Assembly (NCBI GenBank): GCA_016213675.1
Contig: JACQZW010000029.1
Span: forward strand, 58,554-122,553
Length of the DNA stretch: 64,000 bases
Direction: 5' to 3'
Source: Acidobacteriota bacterium
GTDB lineage: Bacteria; Acidobacteriota; Thermoanaerobaculia; Thermoanaerobaculales; Thermoanaerobaculaceae
Position numbers and translations under genes: made by a program. Numbering within the stretch: position 1 is the first letter of the stretch; each line of letters opens with the position of its first letter. Shown in pieces: positions 1-8,426 of the stretch. Below the pieces are notes generated by a model that did no database searches, had not been told where the DNA came from, and worked only from the letters and a program-made list of their open reading frames with translations.

Positions 1-655
1 GCTTGCCGCCGACGATCATTCCGAGCTTGTCCGGGTTGTCGTCGAGGAAACCGACGACGGAGTACCCGTGCTCGTCCGACCGCCCGAGGTCCCGCTGAAG
101 CAGTTCGCCTGCCGACCCCGCGCCGACGATCACGACGGGCTTCGAGCTCTTGCTGAACGCCCGCGTCTGCTCGGCGACGTAGGTCACGGTCAGTCGCGGC
201 GCGAAGCGCAGCGCGGCCATCGCGACACCCGAGAGGATCAGCTCGATGAGGACAACGGACCTCGGTGGCCCCTTGACCTGGCCGAGAAAGAGCAGGAGCA
301 GGAACAGCCCCGTGCCCAGAATCGCGGCCAGCCAGATTCGCGCACCGTCGACGAGACCCGAGAGCCGGAACGACCACTTGTGCAGCCGGAGTATCACGCT
401 GGCCGTGACGCGCGCCGCCACCAGCAGGAGTATCAGCAGGCCGAGGTGCTTTGTCTCCCAGGCCGGGAGTTGCCCCTCGAAGCGCAGCAACATCGCCACC
501 CACAGGGCAACAGCGGCAATTGCGGCGTCTACGACGAGCAGACTGACCTGGCGGAATCCCGAAATCGAGAATTGACTAACGCTCCCGGCAGGCACCACAA
601 CGTCCCGCTCGGGTTGGCTATCGAGAATCGGTTTGATCTCCATTACCTTCTCCAT
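1..655 (-). CDS. pglF: PglF-like polysaccharide biosynthesis dehydratase (N-terminal part, cut by window edge)
   Basis: The product belongs to the CapD/FlaA1/WbpM/PglF group, membrane-bound NAD-dependent UDP-GlcNAc 4,6-dehydratases. Only about 218 residues are visible; the catalytic SDR half lies beyond position 1. Seen here are several hydrophobic helices (residues about 32-160) and then the first Rossmann unit with GAGSAG near residue 178 and a following GFLDDNP turn. The start ATG overlaps the stop of the upstream aminotransferase by one base (TAATG); a second ATG four codons later is an alternative. Being last in the order PglC, PglD, PglE, this gene, it most likely makes the 4-keto intermediate for UDP-diacetylbacillosamine. 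Family assignment is firm; the exact product depends on sequence outside the window. Confidence 0.85.
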   Translation of the reverse strand, partial: MEKVMEIKPILDSQPERDVVVPAGSVSQFSISGFRQVSLLVVDAAIAAVALWVAMLLRFEGQLPAWETKHLGLLILLLVAARVTASVILRLHKWSFRLSGLVDGARIWLAAILGTGLFLLLLFLGQVKGPPRSVVLIELILSGVAMAALRFAPRLTVTYVAEQTRAFSKSSKPVVIVGAGSAGELLQRDLGRSDEHGYSVVGFLDDNPDKLGMIVGGK

Positions 656-1788
656 TACGCCTTTCGGCAGACACGTCGCACGGTCGCGATGACTCGCGCC
701 CGATCACCATCGGTGAGACTCGAGCCGCTGGGCAGGCACAATCCGTTCCTGAACAGCCTCTCGGAGACAGCGCCCCCACGCACACGACAGCCGGAGAACA
801 CCGGTTGTAAGTGCATCGGCTTCCACACCGGCCGCGCCTCGATATCCTGGGTCTCCAACGCGAGACGGACGTCCTCGCGCGAGGCGCCGAAGCGCGACGG
901 CTCGATCGTGATGCAGGTGAGCCAGCGCGTGCATCGCCCATACGGGGCTTCCGGCATGAACTCCAGCCCAGGCAAGTCCTCGAGTGAACGGCGGTAGAAG
1001 TCGAAGTTGGCGCGCCGCGCTTCGATCCTTGCTCCGAGTACCGTGAGCTGACCGCGCCCGATTGCCGCGAGCACATTCGAGAGACGGTAGTTGAACCCGA
1101 TCGTCGAGTGCTGGTAGTGCGGCGCCGAGTCCCTGGCCTGCGTCGCGAGAAACCGCGCCCGGGCAATGAGATTCTCGTCGGCGGAGACGAGCATGCCACC
1201 ACCTGAGGTCGTGATGATCTTGTTCCCATTGAAAGAGAACGCCCCCAATACCCCAAACCTCCCGACCGGCATGCCCTCGTAGGTTGCCCCGAGCGCCTCG
1301 GCCGCGTCCTCGATGACGGGGACGCAGTACCGTGCGCAGACATCGCCGATCGCGCCATGGTCTGCGCTCTGCCCGTAGATGTCCACGACAACCACAGCCT
1401 TCGGCAGACGTCCCCGCACGGCCGATTCCTCGAGTTCGGCGGCGAGTAAGGCCGGGTCCATGTTCCAAGTCGCCGGATCCGCGTCGACGAAGACCGGCGT
1501 CGCCCCAACGTAGGCGATCGGGTTCGCGCTCGCCGAGAACGTCAACGATGAGCACACGACCTCGTCCCCCGGACCAACACCGAGGAGCATCATCGCAAGG
1601 TGCAGCGCGGCGGTCCCGGAGGACAGCGCCGCAGCGTGTGGGACTTGGACGGTCGCAGCGAACTCCCGCTCGAAGGCGTCGACGTGCGGTCCGAGCGGCG
1701 CGATCCAGTTAGTCGCAAAGGCGTCCTGTACAAACCCAGTCTCAGCCCCTGACATGTGCGGGGGTGAAAGGTAGACCCTGCCCATCAC
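655..1788 (-). CDS. pglE: PLP-dependent UDP-4-keto-sugar aminotransferase (PglE-like, DegT/DnrJ/EryC1/StrS family)
   Basis: A 377-residue DegT-family aminotransferase. The PLP lysine is K190 in the motif FSFNGNKIITTSGGG, and D161 in VIEDAAEALG should contact the pyridinium nitrogen. The SGTAALHL stretch near residue 57 binds the cofactor phosphate. The FNGNK..TSGGG signature is typical of the PglE/PseC-like branch. The gene begins with two ATGs and overlaps the upstream acetyltransferase by ATGA. Between a PglD-type acetyltransferase and a PglF-type dehydratase it is expected to aminate the 4-keto group of UDP-4-keto-6-deoxy-GlcNAc. The substrate is inferred from gene order. Confidence 0.88.
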   Translation of the reverse strand: MMGRVYLSPPHMSGAETGFVQDAFATNWIAPLGPHVDAFEREFAATVQVPHAAALSSGTAALHLAMMLLGVGPGDEVVCSSLTFSASANPIAYVGATPVFVDADPATWNMDPALLAAELEESAVRGRLPKAVVVVDIYGQSADHGAIGDVCARYCVPVIEDAAEALGATYEGMPVGRFGVLGAFSFNGNKIITTSGGGMLVSADENLIARARFLATQARDSAPHYQHSTIGFNYRLSNVLAAIGRGQLTVLGARIEARRANFDFYRRSLEDLPGLEFMPEAPYGRCTRWLTCITIEPSRFGASREDVRLALETQDIEARPVWKPMHLQPVFSGCRVRGGAVSERLFRNGLCLPSGSSLTDGDRARVIATVRRVCRKA

Positions 1789-2411
1789 TCCCCCTCACGA
1801 AGGACTCGCGCCGGTACCCCGACGACCGTCGCCCCAACCGGGACATCCCGGATGACGACCGCCCCGGCACCGACCGTAGCCCATGCACCGACGCGGACCC
1901 CGGGAACAACGGCACACCCTATTCCAAGGAACGCGCCGTCGCCAATCGACACACCCCCGGCGATCCGCGCCCCTGGCGCGATGTGAGCGAAGTCCCCCAC
2001 AACGCAGTCGTGGTCGATCGACGCGCCCGTGTTGACGATGACATGCGAACCGACGCGTGTACCTGGTTGAACAACGCTGCCCGCAAAGACCACCGACCCG
2101 GCACCCACGCTGGCGGCCGGATCGACCACTGCCGAGGGGTGGACCCCGGTGACCCAGCGACAATTGGGGAACCGTGATGCGACGTCCTTTCGCGCATCGT
2201 TGCTCCCGATCGCGATGATGGCCGCGGGTCGGGCGGAGTTCGCTGCCTCCGAGAGCGTGCCTCGAACCACGGCGCCGAGGATCTCGAGGCCCAGCTTCCC
2301 CTCCGCATCGTCGAGGACATGGGCAATGCAGGTACCTGCGGCCCTCAAGGTCGAGATGACGACCTTCGCGTGCCCCCCGGCACCCAGCACGAGTACGGCC
2401 TCATCACCCAT
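1785..2411 (-). CDS. pglD: PglD-like sugar O/N-acetyltransferase (left-handed beta-helix)
   Basis: A 208-residue acetyltransferase. It has the N-terminal Rossmann-like sugar-binding part (LVLGAGGHAK, residues 7-16) and a hexapeptide-repeat beta-helix (about 95-205) using acetyl-CoA. H134 in NTGASIDHDC matches the catalytic base position of PglD. The chosen ATG at 2411 overlaps the stop of the upstream phosphoglycosyltransferase by 8 nt (ATGGGTGA); a longer frame upstream has no family-like sequence. It should acetylate the 4-amino group to complete UDP-diNAc-bacillosamine, by context with PglE and PglC. Confidence 0.88.
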   Translation of the reverse strand: MGDEAVLVLGAGGHAKVVISTLRAAGTCIAHVLDDAEGKLGLEILGAVVRGTLSEAANSARPAAIIAIGSNDARKDVASRFPNCRWVTGVHPSAVVDPAASVGAGSVVFAGSVVQPGTRVGSHVIVNTGASIDHDCVVGDFAHIAPGARIAGGVSIGDGAFLGIGCAVVPGVRVGAWATVGAGAVVIRDVPVGATVVGVPARVLREGE

Positions 2412-3051
2412 CGGCGCCTGTTCCCTTCGACCCGACAAAGACCGGCATGGTTGCGTGCCCTTTCGCACTGATTCCCTCACGCTTCATCACTTTGACAAAC
2501 GTCATCCACAGCACCTTGACGTCAAGCCAGAGTGTCTGGTGATCGACGTACCACACGTCGAGCCTGAACTTCTCCTCCCAGGAGATCGCGTTGCGACCGT
2601 TGACCTGAGCCCAACCGGTGATCCCGGGTCTGACCTCGTGGCGGCGCGCCTGCGCCCGGGAGTACAGCGGGAGATATTGCATCAGTAGGGGCCGGGGGCC
2701 GACGAGGCTCATGTCCCCGCGGACAACGTTCCACAGTGTCGGGAGCTCGTCGAGACTCCAACCCCGGAGCCACCTGCCGAAGCGAGTCGTCCGTTCCGCA
2801 TCGGGCAGGGGCCGACCGTCAGGACTTGTTTCCTGAGTCATCGAGCGGAACTTGAGGAGCTCGAAAGGCACCCCGTGCACGCCCGGGCGCCGCTGGCGGA
2901 ACAGAATTGGCGTGCCCAGCCGCCAGCGAACGGCTGCCGCGAGGATGGCGATCACGGGGGCCAGTGCGAGTACAGCGCCGCCGCTGGCCGCCAGGTCCAG
3001 GACCCGCTTGCCCCACGCACGATACGCCCCAGCCTTGACCTGCACCCTCAT
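2404..3051 (-). CDS. pglC: initiating phosphoglycosyltransferase (PglC-like bacterial sugar transferase)
   Basis: A 215-residue monotopic phosphoglycosyl-1-phosphate transferase. It has one membrane re-entrant helix (about residues 18-42), the KFRSM motif (67-71), the catalytic Asp-Glu dyad D101-E102 in WSLDELPTLWNVV, and the SLVGPRP motif. Such enzymes transfer a sugar-1-phosphate from UDP-sugar to undecaprenyl phosphate and so start each repeat unit. The short form without extra transmembrane helices is the PglC type, and the PglD/E/F neighbours suggest diNAc-bacillosamine as first sugar. The start ATG overlaps the upstream gene stop (ATGA); family-like sequence begins only here. Confidence 0.9.
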   Translation of the reverse strand: MRVQVKAGAYRAWGKRVLDLAASGGAVLALAPVIAILAAAVRWRLGTPILFRQRRPGVHGVPFELLKFRSMTQETSPDGRPLPDAERTTRFGRWLRGWSLDELPTLWNVVRGDMSLVGPRPLLMQYLPLYSRAQARRHEVRPGITGWAQVNGRNAISWEEKFRLDVWYVDHQTLWLDVKVLWMTFVKVMKREGISAKGHATMPVFVGSKGTGADG

Positions 3052-4172
3052 GCTCCCGCGAGTCGCCCTCGAAGGTGCTGGACGAACGCGCCCACGACGC
3101 GCTCGCTCGAAAACCGGGTGCGCGCGCGCTCCAATGCCTGTGAGCCTAGCCGGGCCCTGAGGGCTCCGTCCTCCACGAGAGTCGTGAGGCAACGCATGAG
3201 GTCCGCGGGGTCGCGGACTGCATGCAAGAGGCCGGTTTCACCGTCCACGATCGCATCGCAGATCCCGTAGACCCTCGAGCCGATTCCGGGTACACCACAC
3301 GCCGCGGCCTCGATAATCACCGAGCCGAAGCCCTCCCGATGGCTGGGAAGGCAAAATACATCGGCGGCCACAAGATACTCCTCGGGCCTGTCGGTATACC
3401 CGCACACGAGAACGCCTTCCACGTCTCGCACCGTCGGGACGATCCCCTCCTCGTCTGGGCCCACCAGCACCAGGCGCGTATCGGGATGCGCCGAATGGAG
3501 CGACTTGAAGGCCTCGAGCAGCTCCAAGACCCCCTTCTCGACGCACATCCTGCCGACGAACACGATGACGAATTCGCTGTCGGCGACTCCGAGCCGCTCG
3601 CGCATGGCCAGTCGGCGGACAGCATCGGGCCGAAACCGCGAGGTGTCCACGCCACTCACCGACCCGTCTTCGATCACCCTCGACCGACGGGCGTCGACAA
3701 CCCGTTCGCCAAGCAGGAACGCCCTCTGCGACGGGCTATCGATCAGGACCTCGGTCGAGCACCATGCTGTGATCCTGTCCAGCGCCTTGAGCATCGCGCG
3801 GGAGAAGCCGCGCCGCGTCGCCCACACCTGCCCTGTGAACGTGTGGATCCGGAGCGGAACCCCAGCCGCGCGGGCGGCAAGCATGGCGAGGAGACCCGCC
3901 TTCGGCGTCTGTGAGCAAACCAGGTCGAAGCGCTCGCGCCGCATGAACCGGAAGAGCCCTACGAGCGCCCAGAGATCGCGCAACGGACTGATCTTCCGCT
4001 CGATCCTCACGGGGTGACACCGCGTCCCGAACGGGACCCCGTGGATCGTCTCGCCCGTTGTCAGGTCTGCCACCACGACGAGCTCGTCACCTTCCAAGAG
4101 GGCAAGCGGCCCGAGCAGGAAGGCCTTGACGGTCAGCGGGCTGGCGACAACGAAGCAGATCTTCGACATCAT
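3048..4172 (-). CDS. glycosyltransferase family 4
   Basis: A 374-residue GT-B glycosyltransferase of family GT4, related to PglA-type enzymes. The C-terminal half has FVGRMCVEKGV (donor-domain entry), LPSHREGFGSVIIEAAACG with the E-x7-E motif, and VDGETGLL. The N-terminal half has the conserved FVVASPLTVKAF start. Two ATGs lie in tandem (4172 and 4169) after GGGATCGA. Directly upstream of pglC in the same operon, it probably adds the second sugar to the lipid-linked bacillosamine. The donor sugar cannot be told from sequence. Confidence 0.85.
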   Translation of the reverse strand: MMSKICFVVASPLTVKAFLLGPLALLEGDELVVVADLTTGETIHGVPFGTRCHPVRIERKISPLRDLWALVGLFRFMRRERFDLVCSQTPKAGLLAMLAARAAGVPLRIHTFTGQVWATRRGFSRAMLKALDRITAWCSTEVLIDSPSQRAFLLGERVVDARRSRVIEDGSVSGVDTSRFRPDAVRRLAMRERLGVADSEFVIVFVGRMCVEKGVLELLEAFKSLHSAHPDTRLVLVGPDEEGIVPTVRDVEGVLVCGYTDRPEEYLVAADVFCLPSHREGFGSVIIEAAACGVPGIGSRVYGICDAIVDGETGLLHAVRDPADLMRCLTTLVEDGALRARLGSQALERARTRFSSERVVGAFVQHLRGRLAGA

Positions 4173-4200
4173 TCGATCCCGCGTGTGTGCCGGATTGCCT

Positions 4201-5091
4201 TCATCCGTCGAGCCCTGGGACCTTCGTTGCGCGCACGACCGCCACCTCTGTGCGGATCCTCGCGGCCAGCGCGGAGTCGGCAATTCGCCGGTTACGCACC
4301 CGCGAAGTGGCCCATGGCAGCAGGCCAAGGACTGCGAGGCACCGAAGCGTGCCGGAGCGCAGGAAAGAGCGAGCGAGCTCCGACCGCGTGCCCCACCGCC
4401 CGAGCGCGCCCGGTCCGTAGGCGCGGACGAGCCGGCGTAGGGCCGCATGCGCCTTGAGCACCTTCGACAACGAGACCCCGGCCTCCTCGCGACAGAAGTA
4501 GAGCGGCTCGTCGACCCCTGCCACCGTCGTAGCCGTCAAGGTCCCCGCATGGAACGACCGACACCACAGCTCGGCGTCCTGGGCTCGCAGGAGCGACTCG
4601 TCGTACCGGTTGTGGCGAAACCACCTGGCGCGTGCGATGAGAGGCGCGTGGGCGATCCCGTGCCCCCGCAACAGCGCCTTCGCGTCCACGCGCGGCCTGC
4701 AGTCGCGAATCCCTGTCGGCTGGAGGTCATCGGAGAGCATGGCCATCGCCGAGGTGACGATCTCCGCGCCAGTTCCCTCGAGGACGGCGAGTTGCCGGTC
4801 GAGCCGGTGAGGCGACATGAGGTCGTCGGCATCCATGCGGGCGACCACCTCGAACCGGGCCTCGGCGACGATCTGGTTGAGTCGGGCCGGTAGCCCACGG
4901 TTGGCCCCGTCCGAAAGGACTCTCACCCTCGGGTCGTTCACGGCCCGTGCGGTCTCCAGCGACCCATCGACGGAGCCGTCGTCGACGAGAATGAGCTCCC
5001 AGTCCTCGTTGGTCTGGGCGAAGACGGCGCCGATCGCGTCTCGAAGTGTCCTCTGGGCGTTGAAGAACGGGATTCCGAAGGTCACCGGCAT
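4201..5091 (-). CDS. glycosyltransferase family 2 (GT-A fold)
   Basis: A 296-residue GT2 enzyme. It has the nucleotide-binding start VTFGIPFFNAQ, the ILVDDGSVDGS motif and the metal-binding RMDADD motif, followed by a probable acceptor domain with a C-terminal amphipathic or membrane-touching helix (LAVLGLLPWATS). The ATG at 5091 is the first start that preserves only family-like sequence. It sits 10 bases after the stop of the upstream EpsG-like gene. It is expected to extend the lipid-linked repeat at the cytoplasmic face; donor and linkage are unknown. Confidence 0.85.
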   Translation of the reverse strand: MPVTFGIPFFNAQRTLRDAIGAVFAQTNEDWELILVDDGSVDGSLETARAVNDPRVRVLSDGANRGLPARLNQIVAEARFEVVARMDADDLMSPHRLDRQLAVLEGTGAEIVTSAMAMLSDDLQPTGIRDCRPRVDAKALLRGHGIAHAPLIARARWFRHNRYDESLLRAQDAELWCRSFHAGTLTATTVAGVDEPLYFCREEAGVSLSKVLKAHAALRRLVRAYGPGALGRWGTRSELARSFLRSGTLRCLAVLGLLPWATSRVRNRRIADSALAARIRTEVAVVRATKVPGLDG

Positions 5092-5101
5092 GAGTGCACG
5101 A

Positions 5102-6181
5102 TCACCAGGCCGAGGCCCAACTCGTGAAGAGGGGGTTGACCAGGAAGGGCACCAGGTCGCCGAACGCACGAAGCGTGAGGCCGAAGTAGACGAGGTATAG
5201 CCCACCGAAGGCGTAGAGGAAGAGGTCTCGCTGTTGCTGGTGCCTCATGTTGACGACGACGATCGGCCAGAGCAGGATCTCGCTCGCAAGGAAGTACAGG
5301 CTCAGCCGGCGGACACCTGACGCACCCGTCCCCGCGACTGCCGTCGCGACGGCGATCGTGGTCCCCAGCATGAAGGTGTTGAGCAACACGTCGTACACCG
5401 GCCGGTAGTGCGTAACGGACCTGCGGAAGACGAGGAAGAACGCACAGATCGCGCAGGTGAAAGCTAGGACGAGCAGTCCCCGTCCGGTTGTCACTCGGGC
5501 GGCATAGACCGCGTATCGCTGCTCCACGGCCGACCCGAGCTCGACCAGAAAGTCGAACGACCAGATGCCCACGCCGCCGAGTGCTGCGATGACCAACCGC
5601 GTCTTCACGCCGCCCTTCCGGGTCGCCAGGAAGTACGCCGGCAGCGCAACGATCGCGGTCCTGTGGAAAGCGGTCGCCACCGCGACCCACATCGCATACG
5701 GCCAGAACCTGCGTCGGATCAGCGGGCCGAGAGCGATGAAGTACACCGCGGCGGCGAGTCCCTGGCGGGCGCCGTTCCAGGAGACGAACAGGCCACCCGA
5801 AACCAGTAGGGTGAAGAGGCTGACAACAGGGGATACCGACCATCGCCTGATCGTCCACACGTAGCAGGTGGCGACCACGAACGCAACGAGAAAGAAGATG
5901 GACGCGTAGTTGTTCGAGACGAGGTTGGCAACCCAGGCCAGAAGAAAGTAGCCCGGTTCCAGGGTGCTGCGGAGAACATCCCCGAACGTCCGCGTCCGCT
6001 CGAAGTAGCTGATGTAGGAGCCGGCATCGGTGCCCACGTAGGCGCTGCGGATTCCGGGCACGATAACCAGCGCGGCCACGATCGCCGCGTATGAAGCGCG
6101 AAACACCCCGCGAGATGGTGCCTTCCGCGCCAGCATCGCGATCCCGGTGACGAACGCGAGCAAGCCGAAGTAGATCAGCAC
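5102..6181 (-). CDS. EpsG-family membrane protein, probable repeat-unit polymerase (Wzy-like)
   Basis: A 359-residue polytopic membrane protein with about ten hydrophobic helices. The pattern GIRSAYVGTDAGSYISYF near residue 43 and the NGARQGLAAAVYFIA segment are typical of the EpsG family, thought to polymerise exopolysaccharide repeat units at the periplasmic face. Together with the Wzx flippase at 18912-20408 it gives the locus a complete Wzx/Wzy route. Sequence similarity in Wzy-like proteins is low, so the role rests on the conserved motif and on the glycosyltransferase neighbours. Confidence 0.75.
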   Translation of the reverse strand: MLIYFGLLAFVTGIAMLARKAPSRGVFRASYAAIVAALVIVPGIRSAYVGTDAGSYISYFERTRTFGDVLRSTLEPGYFLLAWVANLVSNNYASIFFLVAFVVATCYVWTIRRWSVSPVVSLFTLLVSGGLFVSWNGARQGLAAAVYFIALGPLIRRRFWPYAMWVAVATAFHRTAIVALPAYFLATRKGGVKTRLVIAALGGVGIWSFDFLVELGSAVEQRYAVYAARVTTGRGLLVLAFTCAICAFFLVFRRSVTHYRPVYDVLLNTFMLGTTIAVATAVAGTGASGVRRLSLYFLASEILLWPIVVVNMRHQQQRDLFLYAFGGLYLVYFGLTLRAFGDLVPFLVNPLFTSWASAW

Positions 6182-6272
6182 CGACGGCCCCCCCCTGCGG
6201 CTCGGAGCCCGTCGCGTGAGCTGGTGGCCTCCACGGTTTCACGAGTAAGCGCCGCGTCCCCGACCCAGCGTC

Positions 6273-7487
6273 TCACGCCGTCCCCTGACCCACGGTCTCG
6301 AGCCGCCGGCGGTACAGCTCCGTCAAGGCGGCCAGTGACGACTCGATGGAGAAACGGCTCCGTCGGAGAAGTGCGAGCCCCTCGCTGGGAGCGATCCGCC
6401 GCGCGAACGCCGCCTCGACGCGGTCAGCCCAGACGGCGGGAGGCTCGTCGAGCGGCACGGTCGCGACACGCTCTGCGAAGTACTCGGTGAAGTCGCCTGA
6501 GATCGTGTCCGAGCACACCGTCGGAAGCCCTGCAGCGACCGCCTCGAGCCCCACGACCGGTAGCCCCTCCTGCAGTGACGGCAGGAGGAGGACGTCGAAC
6601 ACACGCACCATGAGCGCGGGTACGTCGGCGCAGAGCCCTGGCATCGCGACGCGCGACCCCAGGCCAGCCGCGTCGACCGCCTCCCTGATCGCCGGCCGTT
6701 GTGGCCCGTCCCCCGCGAGGTACAGAAAGTAACGGGGATCGCGCCGGGCGAGCTCCCCAAAGACCTTGAGGAGGAAGAAGTGGTTCTTCTGGTGGCTGGG
6801 CCCCATGCTGCCGGCGTGACCGATCACGCGCGCGCCGTCCGGAATGCCGCGTGCGCGGCGGAAGGCCTCACGGGTCTGCCCGTCCTCGTCCCCTCGGAAC
6901 TGGTCGAGCGGGATGCCACAGTAGAGCGGCATGCAGCGGCCGTCACGCTCCCAGTGCTTTCCCGCCAGGAACCGGCCGGCGTCCACGCTGCAGCCCACGA
7001 TGTCCGTTGCGTGCTTCAGGGTGCGGCCGCGGTCGAGAGTCAGGAAGCGCAGCTTGCGAAGCACCATCTCCGCGCTCTTCGTTCCCCTGGCCAGGACTGT
7101 GTTGTGGCAGTGGACGACCCTGACCGGCACGCCGGCCCGAGCGGCGATCTTGGCCGCGTCCCCCATGAACTCGTCGCCGTGCACGTGGAAGACGTCGTAC
7201 CGATTCTCGGCGAGCACGTTCTCGAGAAAGCGCGACTTCGGCATGAGGCCGATGGCCTGAGCCCTCTTCACCAAGCGGCTGGGTGGGACTTCGCAGTGGA
7301 AGCGGCAACCATAGCTCTGCGCCTCCTCCTCGTACCCCCCCCACATAACCCCGACCGCGAAGTCGAACTGCACCTCATCGGAGCGCTGGCGTACCAGGTT
7401 CATCAGCCACGTCTCGATGCCACCGCGCCCGAGGCAGTAGATCTTGTGCAGCACTCTGATCGGCTTGGCCCGTCGCTTGCTGTTCAT
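6273..7487 (-). CDS. glycosyltransferase family 4 (EpsF-like)
   Basis: A 404-residue GT4 enzyme. RVLHKIYCLGRGGIETWLMN near the N-terminus is the typical EpsF-like acceptor-domain start, and LPSLQEGLPVVGLEAVAAG carries the E-x7-E donor motif. HVHGDEF and IGHAGSMGPSHQKNH are further conserved blocks. The start ATG follows a GGGCGATC stretch 24 bases after the upstream deacetylase. A 91-base gap without a gene separates it from the EpsG-like gene downstream. Role: cytoplasmic repeat-unit assembly; donor unknown. Confidence 0.85.
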   Translation of the reverse strand: MNSKRRAKPIRVLHKIYCLGRGGIETWLMNLVRQRSDEVQFDFAVGVMWGGYEEEAQSYGCRFHCEVPPSRLVKRAQAIGLMPKSRFLENVLAENRYDVFHVHGDEFMGDAAKIAARAGVPVRVVHCHNTVLARGTKSAEMVLRKLRFLTLDRGRTLKHATDIVGCSVDAGRFLAGKHWERDGRCMPLYCGIPLDQFRGDEDGQTREAFRRARGIPDGARVIGHAGSMGPSHQKNHFFLLKVFGELARRDPRYFLYLAGDGPQRPAIREAVDAAGLGSRVAMPGLCADVPALMVRVFDVLLLPSLQEGLPVVGLEAVAAGLPTVCSDTISGDFTEYFAERVATVPLDEPPAVWADRVEAAFARRIAPSEGLALLRRSRFSIESSLAALTELYRRRLETVGQGTA

Positions 7488-7511
7488 GATCGCCCCTCGC
7501 GGCAGCCGACC

Positions 7512-8426
7512 TCAGCGAATCCAGGCACGCAGCAGGCGGCAGGTCCCCTCGGCCAGGGTGATGTCGTCCAGGAGGGCAATGCGTGGGATGGCCATCGTGC
7601 CGACGTGATCGTCGAGGTCGAGAAAGCGGTTGCCGGAGGTGGCCGACGCGTCAATCCCGCACTCGGGGAGCAGTTCGTCGAGCTCCGGAGACCACGCACC
7701 GAACGGGTAGAAGAACATCGTTGGCCCGCGGCCCGTCCACGCCTCGATGAGGCGGTTCGCGGCGCACACCTCGTCGCGGAACTCGTCGGGCGTACACCGC
7801 GTGGAGCACGCATGGCTGTACCCGTGGTTCTCGACGGTGATCAGGCGATCAGCGGCCAACGCCTTCACGTCTTCGACCGAGAGAAGCGGCCGGCGCGCTG
7901 TCCTGCCCGAGCTCTCAAGGAGTCGCGCACAAGCTGCCTTGCGCTCTGCATCGGGTAGGTCGACCAGGCGGGCGAAACTCGACGCCGGCCAGCCATGCTC
8001 ATCGGCCAGGGTCGGCCATGCGATCTCGAGCCGGGTCTCGCCAGGCGAGATGGCCAGCGTGGCCGGGATGCCATGTTGCCGGAGCAGGGGCAGAACCTCG
8101 GTCAGGTTCCCCTTCCAGCCGTCATCCAATACGAGCCAGATCGCCCGCTTGGGGAGTTCCCTCCGCTTTCGGATCGCGTCGAGGACGTCTCCTTGGGAGA
8201 CGAACACGAAACCCCGCGCCAGGAACCACTCGAGGACCTGGCGCGTCAGGCGGCGGGTCGGGTTGTGCGCCACCACACAGATGACGCGACGATGTCGGTC
8301 GAGGGCGCGGAGCGACCGGGCCCGCCGGCCGGTGGCGATCATGACCCAGGCGATCGCGGCGCCAACCACCTTTCGCGTCAGCCTACGGGCTGCCGTCGCC
8401 AGCGTGCCCATCCGCTCAGTAACCAT
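7512..8426 (-). CDS. polysaccharide deacetylase (NodB homology domain)
   Basis: A 304-residue protein with a NodB-type deacetylase domain. LVLDDGWKGN (D101-D102) matches the catalytic/metal motif usually written T/S-F-D-D-G, and H201/H205 in ENHGYSHA match the metal-binding H-x3-H motif. FFYPFG is the third motif. A hydrophobic helix at residues 20-32 may anchor it to the membrane or act as a signal anchor. It would remove N-acetyl groups from amino sugars of the glycan. The first ATG overlaps the upstream gene end by 11 nt; a second ATG five codons later (8411) avoids the overlap. Confidence 0.8.
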   Translation of the reverse strand: MVTERMGTLATAARRLTRKVVGAAIAWVMIATGRRARSLRALDRHRRVICVVAHNPTRRLTRQVLEWFLARGFVFVSQGDVLDAIRKRRELPKRAIWLVLDDGWKGNLTEVLPLLRQHGIPATLAISPGETRLEIAWPTLADEHGWPASSFARLVDLPDAERKAACARLLESSGRTARRPLLSVEDVKALAADRLITVENHGYSHACSTRCTPDEFRDEVCAANRLIEAWTGRGPTMFFYPFGAWSPELDELLPECGIDASATSGNRFLDLDDHVGTMAIPRIALLDDITLAEGTCRLLRAWIR

